In this document: piece by piece, positions 22,424 through 34,436 of the stretch
How positions within the stretch are numbered: position 1 is the stretch's first letter
Layout of the letters: the number at the start of each line of letters is the position of its first letter
Source: Aptenodytes patagonicus
Taxonomy: Eukaryota; Chordata; Aves; Sphenisciformes; Spheniscidae
Assembly: GCF_965638725.1 (NCBI RefSeq)
Contig: NC_134974.1
Location: forward strand, 1,758,143 to 1,822,142
DNA length: 64,000 nucleotides
Direction: 5' to 3'
Position numbers and translations under genes: made by a program
The notes under the pieces: generated by a model
Told to the model about the DNA's origin: nothing
Databases searched by the model: none
What the model saw: only the letters and a program-made list of their open reading frames with translations

Positions 22424-23194
22424 CTACATTTTGCATTCCTTCAGCGCATCGCTGTAGATCATGGCCAGGGCCCCCAGGAAGGTGACATACTCCTAGAAAT
22501 TCACTTCCTCGTCTTTGTTATGGTCCAGGTCCAGTCCACGCCGCGGCTGTGGGCAGCGCAGGGATGGAGGGGAGCTCAGCGAGTGGCCGGGAGCTGGTCC
22601 AGCCTTGGGGCAGGGAGCAGGGAGCGCCTGGGGCATCGCTCCCTCTCCACCCCAGGGGATGTTCTGCAACTCTCTAGCTTGCCCTGGTGCCAGCAGGGCA
22701 GGAGGGGGCAAAGCCCCTCCAGACCCAGCTCAGCGCAGCCCCCAGGGTCTGGCCCCGAGCAGGCAGGGGGCTGCCCCGCATCCCCACGGTCATGCCACCC
22801 CGGGGTGCTGCATCAGCTGGGGCCGGTGGCTGCAGGGTGACTCACGGGGCGCAGCCCAAACGTGGCTGCCGGTCAGCTCCGCACGCAGCCCCAGGGCTGG
22901 TGGAGGGGGCATCCTGGGGGGGGGCAAAGCCGGGGCTGGACAAAGCAAAGCCTTCATGGCATCTCCGCTCGCCGGTTCTTCTGGGAGCAGCCCCAAGCCC
23001 GCCGATAAAGGTCTGGCTCCCAGCAGGGTGGCGGGGGGGGCATCCCCATCTGGAAGAGGCATGCTGCACATCTGGAGCCCGGCACGCAAGCCCGGGTTGG
23101 CCGCAGCTGTTCGGTGAGGGGCAAAGGGGATCAGAGGGAGGAAATGGAAACTTACAGACGTGAGCAGGTCAGGCTCCGGTGCAGGGAAGGGAGG
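22424..23194 (-). pseudogene. S100A6: Broken S100A6 (calcyclin) gene
   Basis: The remnant of the last exon (22546..22424) reads GLDLDHNKDEEVNF, then an in-frame TAG (22495-22493) where S100A6 has the Gln of NFQEY, then EYVTFLGALAMIYSDALKE before a second stop. That block is diagnostic of S100A6. The start of this exon is also shortened: the usual DAEIxxLMED is replaced by PRR. The coding exon with the first EF-hand is absent; I read the whole interval 22560-23150 and found no trace of KYSGxEGDKxxLS. The TATA box (23219-23224), non-coding exon 1 with its donor GTAAGT (exon end 23156) and the poly(A) signal (22284-22289) all survive. This looks like a gene lost fairly recently through an internal deletion plus a nonsense change. 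It lies between the calgranulins and S100A4, the expected S100A6 position. Confidence 0.85.
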
Positions 23195-23218
23195 GCTGTG
23201 GTTGCACGGCTCCTTGCA

Positions 23219-23224
23219 TTTATA
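23219..23224 (-). promoter_or_regulatory. TATA box of the broken S100A6 gene
   Basis: TATAAA in the context GGCTATAAATGCAAGG. The ten bases CTATAAATGC are identical at the two S100A4-type promoters. Confidence 0.75.
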
Positions 23225-23864
23225 GCCATGGGCTGAGTCCTTCCATGCTGGCGGCCCAGGGGGACTGGCTGGGTGCACGGGGGAAGCCACTCCTCTGCAC
23301 GCCATAACCCCACCCCAAGCAGGAACGCAACTGAAACCCTGCTCCCAAGGGTTCACTTGGGGTGGGGAAGGGACAAGGGTCCTGGGTGACTTCCCAATGC
23401 AGCAGGTCCTGCCCCACGGAGCAGCAGGTGGGGGGACAGATGCTGACCCCGGGTGAGCTTAATAATCACGGCTAAAAAAGAGTTGTTCACCCGTCACTGT
23501 TATCACGGTGCCGGTCAGAGGCATTAATCCCTGCGAAAGCTCCTGCCTTGCCTTGCACGGCCACGAAGCAGTTACCAGGGCTGCAGGGCAGGGTGCTGTT
23601 GAGCAGAGCCCGCCGCTGACTCACACTAACGTGGCTGGTGGGGATCAGCCCCGTGGGCGGTTTACGAGGGCTCAGGGAACGCAGTGCCCATGCCGCGGCG
23701 GAGCAAACTCCAGCTTGGAAGCACCCTTGCTCTTGCTCCTCATCCGGTACCAGCAATGCGCACATGGAAGGGAAACGGGACCGTCCCCAGTGTGACAGCA
23801 CCCCTGTCCCTGGGGCAAGAAACCCCCATTGCAAAGCATGAGGAGGACTTTGTTTAAAGCAACC
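23225..23864. other. Short intergenic region between S100A6 remnant and S100A4
   Basis: No exon. It contains a perfect AP-1 heptamer TGACTCA (23617-23623) inside CGCCGCTGACTCAC, a 14-mer that occurs again at about 33631. Confidence 0.5.
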
Positions 23865-23940
23865 TTTATTGAAAGAGCATCAGGAAGACAGCAGGAGGGT
23901 CACGGGGGCAGCGACGCAGCCCAGGGCCGGTGCCCCATGC

Positions 23941-24526
<586 letters not shown>

Positions 24527-24950
24527 CTAATTTCACCCTCCCACTAGCAGCCGGGCTAGGCGTTGGCCATCTGGTACCGGTGCCGAGCAACCTCCAAAAA
24601 AGCCATGCCGGAGGGGAGAACATGGGGGGAGGCAGCAGCCCCCTCCTGCCCGAGCCAGGCAGGGAAGGGGCACACGCACTTTTCCAGCCCTCAGAGGTGA
24701 AAGGCAGCCTTTGAGCTCGGCTCGCTGCAGCAGGAGCTTCACGCTCAGCCCCAGGGGAAAACCTCTGTTGGGGGACCCCACTGTGAGATGGGGCAGCTGC
24801 GCCATCGGCAACATCTGGAGGGCATCTGGAGGGCCAGCAGGGCGAGGGGGAACAGAGCATCGTAGGAAAAAAAAATCAACTCACCAACAGCTCAAACAAA
24901 ACAGCCGAGGACGGGCAGGGCGGGAGGCGAGCCAGCGTCAGGCGACGGCA

Positions 24951-24956
24951 TTTATA
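24951..24956 (-). promoter_or_regulatory. TATA box of S100A4
   Basis: TATAAA in GGGGCTATAAATGCCG. Exon 1 below it ends at GCTGTTG|GTGAGT (exon end 24885). Confidence 0.8.
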
Positions 24957-26731
24957 GCCCCGCCTGGGACACCTCCCTCGCTACCCGGATGGGAAAGCAC
25001 CAATGCTGATCCGGCGCCTGTCTGGACATTGGTTGGCAAAGGAGGAGAGGAAACCCTGGGAGCAGCCCTGGCCCCCCCAAACCAGTGCTCCTGCACTGCC
25101 AAGGGGGCTGGTTTGGGTTAGAAAGAGCAAAATGTGCCCCCGGAGCTGGACGGGGACCACCTGGTTGAGGAGAATCCCTAGGGACAAGGGATGAAGCAAG
25201 GGCAGCGGTGGGCACCTCGTCCCACCGCTGCCAGCAAGAGCAGGTGATGCCGGTGCGGGGTGAGGTGCCGCGCACAGCGGTTTTGGCAGCATCCCCGGGG
25301 ATGTCTGGAGCAGCACAAACCTGAGCGGGGTTTGTCCATGGCTTTGTTGTTGTGCTGGGGTTTGGGTGAGGTTTTTTTTCCTGGTTTTAACTCGACTGCA
25401 AGCAATTTCTGTTTCCTAACTGCGAGGGCAGTGCGTCACAATGCCCCATTGTGTAACAGAGCACTATTTTGGTGTCTGCATGTCCCGGGCACGTGTCAGG
25501 GAGCTGCGGGGGAAAGCCAGGAGCTGGCAGTTTCCAACCCCCCTGCCGCGGGGCAAGCCAGCTGTTCGCCGTGGTGCAAGGGCTGACAAATACCCCAAGT
25601 GTCCCCGAGCCTGGCTGAGCCCCCTTGGGACAAAGGCACCCACTGCTGCGGGGACCCGAGTGAGAAAAACAGGGGGTGAAGCCCCGCTTCCAGCTCACTC
25701 CGATGTCCAGCAGGATGCAAAACCTCACCAAACACCGCACAGCGTCTCCCCAGGGGTTTCTTTAAGGACCATTTTGGCAAAAGAAACCCCCAAGCCTGAA
25801 CCTCGTCTCCCTGTTAGCAAACTGGTGTAAATTACTGGGAGGGGGCAGAAGCTCCCAGGGGCTCTTTATAAAGACCCTGGGAAGGGGCAGAGCAAAGTTT
25901 GGAGCTGCTGGAAGGACTTGGGGGCTCAGGAAGGACTTGGGGGCTCAGGGACAGGCTCTGCCAGGGCCATGCAATGATGCAGAGGCTTTGTAAGGACTTT
26001 TTGAATCTCGGGTGGTTTCTCTGGGGTTTTGGGGCTGCTGGGGGAAGCTGGAGAACAGCTGCAGCACCTTCTGCAAACCAGCCTGGACCTGCCAGGAGCT
26101 GCTGCGGCTGTGGGGAGGTGGGGGGGTGTGGGGTGTGAGCCCCGTGCTTCCCAGCCAGTATCACAGACTGATGTGCTCAGGAAACTGCAGCTTGTCTGCA
26201 GCCCCACGGCTCCGTGGTAAACCTGGGGGGCTCAGGTTGACCTTCTCCAATGCAGTCCCCCAGCATGGGCTCGTCCATATCCCAAGGGGGCTAAGGGTCT
26301 CCTCCAGCTGCTCAGAAACAGCTCTTCTCTGTGGGAACTGGGGACACGCTCTGGCTTTTGTGTTTTGCACAGACCTTGCATCTTGCTGTCAGGTTCCTCC
26401 GGACCAGCTTTCTCTCCCCACACCCAATGCGTTACCCAGGGCAGCTCATGCCGACCTACAAGCTGAGCTGGGCTCGGGGAAGCTCGTATGTTTTGAGCTA
26501 AATGCGCACTGAACCTCTCGCCGAGCCAGCAAGCACGGTTCAGGGGGGAATGTCCGAATATGTTGCTTGGAGGCGGCGCTGAGCTGTTTTGCTCAGGCTT
26601 TTCCAAAAAACGCCTCCCGGGGCTGAGTCGCACCGTGGAAAATCCCAGGGAGGAGGCATGAGTCACCCAGCTGCCCGCTAACGTACGGCTCATGAAACCC
26701 TGCTGATGCACACCGAGGCTTTGGAAAAGCT
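24957..26731. other. Intergenic region between S100A4 and the S100A4-like gene
   Basis: No exon recognised. It contains a 19-bp tandem duplication (GGACTTGGGGGCTCAGGAA) near 25914 and one AP-1 heptamer (26659-26665). Confidence 0.4.
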
Positions 26732-26771
26732 TTTATTGAAAGCCCTGCAGCGACGCTGTGGGCAGCGGGGG

Positions 26772-27713
<942 letters not shown>

Positions 27714-27976
27714 TCAGGGTAGGCATGGGGCGGCAATGGGGGTCTGTCCCCCCCACCCTGCCCAAATCGGTCCATGATGCTGCAGAGGGGCGGCTGCAAC
27801 CCCGGTGCCTCTCAGGGAGGCGTTTCAGGGTGCAGCGACTGCTGGGTGAATTGCAGCTGGAGAGCAAAGCTGCACAGCGAGCAATGCACAAGGAAGGGGA
27901 GCAGAGACTCACCGGGGTCAGCACAGAGCAGGCAGCAGCAAGGAGCCAGGGTGCTGCAGCTGGAGCGCGATGGGCA

Positions 27977-27982
27977 TTTATA
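27977..27982 (-). promoter_or_regulatory. TATA box of the second S100A4-like gene
   Basis: TATAAA in GGGCTATAAATGCCC, matching the S100A4 promoter over GGGCTATAAATGCC except for one base. Confidence 0.8.
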
Positions 27983-28420
27983 GCCCAGCCGGGGCGGCAC
28001 TGCCCAGCGCGCCCCATGCAGCCCCCTCGCCTCCAGGCTTTCCCAGCAGCTCCACACAGGTGGTTTTGCCTGCGCCTCATTTTTGCCTAACGAGCTGTGT
28101 GATCCCATTAGCGGGAGGTGGGTGGGTTTGGGTGCTGCTGGGAGGAGCTGCCGGCCCTACTGGGGAGTCTGGGGACGGAGGCACAAGTCAAGGGATGGGC
28201 GCAGGGACTGGGAAGGGCTGGTGCACCCCTTGGGGCTCCCCGGAGAAAGCTGGTCACCAGCCCACATCCTCCCCTAAGCCATCACTGTACTCTCCCCCAC
28301 ACCGCCAGCTTTCTGGGTGTCCCCGGTCTCCCCGGGACAGACGGTCCCAAGCAATCCCATCCCGGTGACCCCAATGCAAACGAACAGGCTCCGCAGTGGG
28401 GCTGGGGAGGTGACAGCAGT

Positions 28421-28925
28421 TTTATTCGAGCCATGGGCTGGGGCTCGATGCCGGCTGGCGGGGCCATAAGCCTTAGCACAGAAGTCATTGCAGAGCATGC
28501 TGAGGCAGCCCAGGAGGACCTTGAAGTTCATCATGTTGACCTTGTCCTCCAGGTCCTTCAGCAGCACCCAGAAGCTGCGCTCATCCAGTTGTTCTTGGCA
28601 CAGAGCATCAGCAGGGTCAAGGACGGTGCTCGCCGGCTGCGGCACAGGTAGGCATCAACTGCAACGGGTGGTTTCGGTGGATGGGGGAAACCTGTTTCAG
28701 GGAGGAGCGAGCCCTTCCCTGACCCCCACATCTTCCCCAGTGGTGGGGAGAGATGTGAGGATGCTGGTGGGGCTCGGTCCCGGGTGTCCTCACGCTCACC
28801 CCCATGAAGCTGGGCAGCTCCTTCAGCTCACCCTTGCTCAGCTGGTACTTGTCACCCTCCTTCTCCGAGCACTCGTGGAAGGTGGCAATGCTGGAGGCCA
28901 GGGCTTGTTCCAGGGTGGTGGCCAT
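28421..28925 (-). pseudogene. Decayed S100 gene at the S100A2 position
   Basis: The first coding exon (28925..28800) reads [37 protein letters not shown], then PSFMG and a good donor (GGG|GTGAGC). Compared with the neighbours, five residues (xxKEL) are missing before PSF, an in-frame 15-base deletion. The second exon (from 28636, acceptor GCCGCAG) is clearly S100-derived (LDERSFWVLLKDL ... LLGCLSMLCNDF), but its Ca2+ loop is shortened to EDKVNMMNF, without the Asp/Asn/Asp ligands. No stop codon occurs before the poly(A) signal AATAAA at 28421-28426. I found no TATA box upstream, unlike the other copies. Most likely a pseudogene of the S100A2/A3/A4 group; a divergent living gene using a longer C-terminus is less likely. 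Confidence 0.7.
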
Positions 28926-30928
28926 CCTGGCAGGAGGCTGCTCCCAGGGGAGCAGGGGAGGCCGCCTGGCTTTTCCCTGCAAACCCCCAATTATGTTTGC
29001 ATTGCCACCCATCCCCAAGAGCCTGTTTGGGTTGGAGGAGGGAGTCAAGGTAAATCCTCATCTGGCGAAACCCAAGGTGGCCTGGCCTCAAGCATCTCAA
29101 AGACAGCCAACCTTTCAGTCTCTGGTGATTGCAGAGAAAATGTGTCTTCTTTCTCCCAGAGATTTGGCAGCTGGAGAGGAACTGTGGGGGAACACACATT
29201 CAGGGCATTTTCTGAAATCTTGCAAACCTTGCGGCATGTGGGACCTCGAGGCTGGTGCACCGCCAGGGCTGGGTTAGCAGCTGGTGCAGGGTGCCTGGAG
29301 CTGATCCCGCCGGAGACACGAGGACAGGAGCGTGGGTTTGAGCTCCCTAAATTGGGGCCAGCTGCAGAGCCTGGCAGCCCCGTCCCTGTCCCAGGGCCCC
29401 GCACCGTCCCTCTCCCCACCTGCCATATGGTGCCATGCAAAGTGCCCCAGGGCTTTCCAGGAGGAGCACCCAGGGGTGCAGCTGCCGAGCGCACGGGCAC
29501 ACAAACCACCCCCTGCCCACACGGATGCCCGTGCAACGCTCTCTCCGACACACAGGTCGCCTGCGCACTGGTGCACTGCAGCAGCCCCTCCCGTGCCCCC
29601 CAGGTTCCCCATGCACCCGTGTTTGCTCCAAGCAGCTCCAGCGTGGGAAATAATGTGACCAGCACGGGCACAGGGGTTGAGACTGCTCAGAGCCCCAGCC
29701 CGAATGCCCGGGTCCTGCGGGGAAGCGTGCACAAGGCGGGGACATCCTGAATTGTTTCTGTGTACTGCAGCCGATCTGCATCTAGAAATGAGATGTTGGG
29801 GGCTGGTTGCCCCTCACCCTGAGGGTCCCTTCTGGAGAGACCCTGAGAGTCTACCCCGGATCCCGCCGGATCGCTGGGATCCCGTGTGAGCAGCCAGGCG
29901 CAGCGCCCAGCCGAACCCCACTCACCCCATAAACAGCGGCGTGAGTCACGAGCCCTGCCCTCGTCCAAGAGGGATTCCTCCACCGTGACTCAGCCACAGC
30001 CCTGCCCGGCTGTGCTGCCTCCCACAGGGGTACCCCCGGTTTGCCCGGGACCCCCGGTGCTGCAGGGCAGGGGAAGGTGGGCTGCATGGGCAGGGGGACA
30101 GGCAGGAGGCAGGAGCCAGTGACGCTCCTGCATCGGGGAGGGGAGCAGCAGGGTCAGCAAGGGGGGGCTGGCTGGAAGGGGATGAGGGTCTCGGCTCCAA
30201 GGTGCTGACATCCCCCCGCTGTGGGAGTGGGGGTCATGGGGGCCACTGCCATGCTCGCAGGCCCGGGGCCAAGTCCCCTCCCAGTGGAAAATCCCCAGCA
30301 GGCGCCGGGGCTGCCAGCTTGGGCTGCCCGCCAGCACCGTGGGCGTCACAGGGCGCCACGAGCCAGGCTGCAGCACACTCCCCGACGAGCACTGCCGGCC
30401 CGGGGTGTCCCGGCACACACGGGGCCACAGAGCTTTTCCCTATCCCCATCCCAGGTGGGGGATGTGCAGCATGCCGAGATGCAGCACAGGAATTGGGGTC
30501 CCCCGAGACGCCCCGGGGTTGGGGCAGCCATGCCCTTGCGGTGCACAGATGCGGAGCTGTAGTCCCAGGCTGCTCGGGACCCCGCATGAGGATGTGGAGA
30601 GGGTCCCCTGGGACACGCAGCAGCAGCATCCGCACCCTGTGCCCCAGGCAGCAGCTCGGGGTGCTGCGGGGCCGGTGGGGTGCCGGGAGGCCACGGTGTC
30701 TGCTGACACCTCGTGGTGGCTCGATCAGCCCCAGGGAGCCCATCCCTGCGAGGCCGGAAGGCTGGGACCGGCGTTATTGCCAGTCCAGGGCACACAATGA
30801 CTGCGTGGGTGATGGGGGACAGGGCAGACCCCCCCTCCCTCAGCCCCCCGCATCCCCTCGGTGCATGCATGTTGTGGGGCAGCCCCCAGGAAGGCAGAGC
30901 CTCAGCGTCACCCACTGCTCCTCCAAAC
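28926..30928. other. Intergenic region between the decayed S100 and S100A16
   Basis: No exon recognised on either strand despite long GC-driven open frames. Two AP-1 heptamers lie only 44 bases apart (29942 and 29986). Confidence 0.4.
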
Positions 30929-31532
30929 TTTATTGCTGCAATAAATAACCACGGTGGTGTTGCCCGGACGGGACCACGCCGCTCCCCGAGCCCAAAGGAC
31001 CAGAGCACCAGGCAGCACAGGCAGGGCAGACCCTTCACCAGCTTGAGCAGGGGGAAAGGCACCCTTTTTCCAAGAAGACCCCCGACTTTGAGGGGGAACT
31101 CCAAGGGGAGAGGGGGTCCCAGTTGTGACGGGGTTTCTGCCAGCAGGGCCATGTCCCAGAGGTCGGAGAACAGACAGAATTCACGTCCTAGATGAGGGGA
31201 ATCCTCTCCCTTTGCTTCTTGCCCAGCAGCCCAGCAAGGACAGGGCTTGCAGAAGAGGATGAGGGCAGGGATGGCATGGTGTGGGGCAAGGAGAAGACCC
31301 CTGAGGCTGTGATGGCCTCGCACCCCCTTCTCCCACCCACAGGGTCTTCCCGCCCCAATTGCACCCTGGCATGGCTCAGTCGGCAAAGCCGTGGGAGACC
31401 AGGGTGCCCCGGGGCAAGCTGGGGCTTGGGGTGGGGCTCGGCAGCGGGAGAGGCGAGAAGCGGGGAGCCGTGGAGAAGCAGGGGCTGAGCCCGGGGTGGG
31501 GCTGAGCCCGGGGATGGTCCGGACGCAGCCGG

Positions 31533-31973
31533 CTACTTGGTGTGCTTGACGCTCTGCTCCTGCTGGCGGATGATTTGGGCGATGGGGCTGGCGATGCCAC
31601 CTATCAAGGTCCAGTACTCCTCGAAGCTGATGCGGCCGTCTTTGTTCTCGTCCAGGTCACAGATGAGCTTGTCGGCCGCTCGCCGGTTCCCAGTGTCCTG
31701 GGGGGAGAGAGCGGAGCCACTCACACTGGGGCGGTGGGGAAAGTGGGGTGCAGGGTGGGGGGGACCCCATGCAAGCAGGAGGAGCCAGTCCCCTGGCCCT
31801 ACGCGCCCCGGCCTCACCGTCAGCATGTGGTTGAGCTCACAGCTCAGCATCTTGCGGAAATCCTTCTTGCTGATGCGCCGCGGCTTCTTGCAGCAGCAGC
31901 GGCGGCTCGAGTACTTGTCAAAGTTGTTCACCAGCACCTGGACGGCCCATTCCAGCTCCGTGCATTCTGCCAT
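31533..31973 (-). CDS. S100A16: S100A16
   Basis: Widely expressed atypical S100. Exons 31973..31818 and 31697..31533 give 106 aa. It starts MAECTELEWAVQVLVNNFDK and the second exon begins DTGNRRAADKLICDLDENKD, loop D68-E-N70-K-D72-G-R74...E79, then YWTLIGGIASPIAQIIRQQ and a short basic tail, the S100A16 signature. The first, non-canonical hand carries a basic Cys-rich insert RRCCCKKPRR where mammalian S100A16 has a longer neutral loop, as I recall it. The donor is ACG|GTGAGG. Exon 2 starts at 31989. Exon 1 is inferred at about 34406-34309 (donor GCCAG|GTGAGG) below a TTTAAAA box. A poly(A) signal is at 30929-30934, giving a 3'UTR of about 600 bases. Confidence 0.92.
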   Translation of the reverse strand: MAECTELEWAVQVLVNNFDKYSSRRCCCKKPRRISKKDFRKMLSCELNHMLTVRPGRVGPGDWLLLLAWGPPHPAPHFPHRPSVSGSALSPQDTGNRRAADKLICDLDENKDGRISFEEYWTLIGGIASPIAQIIRQQEQSVKHTK

Positions 31974-34429
31974 CGCTGCCTGCAGTCACCTGTGGGGACG
32001 GGGGGTCAGGGGCGGGGGCCGTGGGACCCTCCACGTGCCCATGCTGGAAGACAGGGGGTGGAAGGGCAGGCAGCGTGCCGCCAAAGCTCATGGTGCCATC
32101 ACTCAGGGCATGCATGAGGGTCTCAGCTGCTGCCAGCCCTGGGGTCACCACAAGCCCCCGGGCGGGCAAAAAGCAGCCTCCACGGAAAGGCAAAAAGCTG
32201 GCAGTGCTGACGTGTGGGGTGCTCGTCTCTCCACATCGCTGCTCATACAGGATCACCCCAAAAATCCTCCATGCTACCTGCCCCGGCTCCAGCGTAGCAC
32301 CCGCCCCACGCCAGCCGCCCCACCTGCCCCCCCAGGGCAGCCACCCCCGCGTGTGGGACGGGGCAGCAATTATGGCGCTGGGGCCATGGGGCTCCGCAGC
32401 GCCAGGGCTGCAGCCGCCGGTTCCCAGGGCTCATTAGGGAGGAATGGGGCTGGGAGCCGCACGGCGGCGGCGGCGGGATAAGGGCAGGAATTACCAGCCA
32501 GCCCTCCTCTTGCTTCACGGCTCTGGGAACACCCCGGCAGGGCAGGTCGGAACCTGCCTGAGCCCCCCATGAGCCCAGCCAAGGGCGTCCCCCAAACCCT
32601 GAGGTCCAATCCTGCCTGCCTGCTTGATATCCAGGGTCCCCCTCCTCTCTCCACGGTCCCAAGGCTGCCGCAAGCCAGGAAGCTCCTTCCTATGGATGGA
32701 CCCAACAAGATGGTCCCTGTCACGGGGTCCAGCGTCCGCATCCTGGGCAGGATGCAGGCGGGCAGGGACGGAAACTGCGTCACCTTGTCTGGCCTTGGCT
32801 CTTTCCTGCCCTGTCAGTGGCAGGGCGCGGGGCGAGCTGGGGCGTGTTGCTCCCTGTTGTTTCACTGGAGCCATGCTGATTTACACCAGCGCGGGGTGCA
32901 ATGCCGACCATCACGGCAGCGGTGGCCGCATGGGTCTTGGAGGAAGCCAAAGGGGCAGCATGCGTGAAGCCCAGAAGGGTGGCCCAGCACTGTCCCCCAC
33001 TCTGGGGGCATCATCCAGGAGGGTGTCTGCAGCCCGGCTGCTCCCTGGGAGCAGGCAGGACCTGCCTGGTGCCCCAAACTTGGCTCACTTCCCCTCTCTC
33101 TTTGCACTGATCCTCCCCAATTCAGCCCCAGGCCGTGGACGTTGGCACATCAGGGTGGTGACAAGAGACATAAGGCTCAGCCCCGGGCTCCCTGCACTCT
33201 TGCGCTCGTCCCTGCGTGCCTCGGCCTGGCTGGGTGCCCTCCCAAGCCATCCTTGTCTCCGTGGGAGTCTTCGCTGTGCCGCGGCCCAGGGCCACCCCAT
33301 CCCGAGACTGGGGACCGTCCACAGCTTGCAGGATGCTGGGCACCAGGGTGGTTCTCGAACAGTCCCAGCGCTGGCAGGGGGTCCCGCTGTGATCTGCAGT
33401 GCCCAGCACAACCCCGTGAGAGCCGCTCACCGGAGACATCTAGCTCCGGCCCTTCCTCGTCCCGGGCCATTAATTGCCAACAAAAGGTGATCGGCAGCAC
33501 CTGGGCAAAAGCACCCACCGCACACCCGCCCCCTGCACCGGCTGGGGTCCCCATGCAGACCCCACGCCAGTGTCGCCAGTCCCCCGCCACTAGCGCCCAG
33601 CCCATCCTTGGGGCATCATGGCTGCTGCTTCGCCGCTGACTCACGGCACCAGCCCATCCGCAACAGCGCAGCCCGCATGGCCCCGCCGTCGCCTGCGCCC
33701 CGGCCCCACCACATGCCCCCGGGGCCAGCCTGGGGCATGGGGACATTGTCACCGCAGTGGGACATGGGGATGCCGGCACAGCTGCAGCAGGGCTGGGCAC
33801 CGGGTAGGCGGGATGGACAGGATGGGGCTCGCTGGCTGCTCCGCTCCTGCCGCCACGGTCCCCCCTCTTCTTTCACCTCTCCCTCTCCTTCCTCGCACGC
33901 TCACCAGCACTAGTGCCCAGAGCCAGGACCCGCAGCCAGGCACAGCCCCGGCGCTCCCTGCCCACGGCCCCGGCATTGCCGCGGGCAAAGCAGGGGGAAA
34001 ATGCCCCTTTTCCGGGGGCCAGACCCCACTGGCAACCCCATGTGCCAGGCTCTCCATAGGCAGCGGACGTCGATGGACGCTGCCGAGCCCGGTGCTGGAC
34101 CACCCACCCCCCAGCCCGGCTCCCCTCGGTGCTCCCCCTGCATCTGGCGGGTCCCCTCCATGCCGGCCCCGCACGCGCAGTGCTGCCGAAGAGCTCAGGG
34201 GATTTCCACCACCCAACCTGCAGCGTCATCTCCCAGGGCTGTTCCTGGTTGAACATTCACCCCAAAGGTCCCGGCACCGGCTTTCCCGTCCCCGGCTCAG
34301 AGCCTCACCTGGCTCCGTCCGGGGATCCTGCTGTGTTTGTCTGTCACCGATTTGGCAGCACGGGCAGTGGGAGCCGATGACGCCCGCTCTCTCCTCACCT
34401 TGCACCCATACCACCGGGCCCAGCCAGGC

Positions 34430-34436
34430 TTTTAAA
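34430..34436 (-). promoter_or_regulatory. TATA-like box of S100A16
   Basis: TTTAAAA on the - strand (CTCTTTAAAAGCC). Initiation about 30 bases downstream would give a non-coding exon 1 of about 98 bases ending at GAGCCAG|GTGAGG (34309). Confidence 0.55.

Noticed and set aside
22560-23150. Hidden first coding exon of S100A6
   Set aside because: Both strands read in all frames for the KYSGxEGDKxxLSxxEL pattern; nothing matches, so the exon is treated as deleted.
28488-29750. A 420-codon + strand open frame
   Set aside because: GC-driven open frame overlapping antisense S100 exons; low-complexity Pro/Gly/Ser/Arg composition, no domain and no splice logic.
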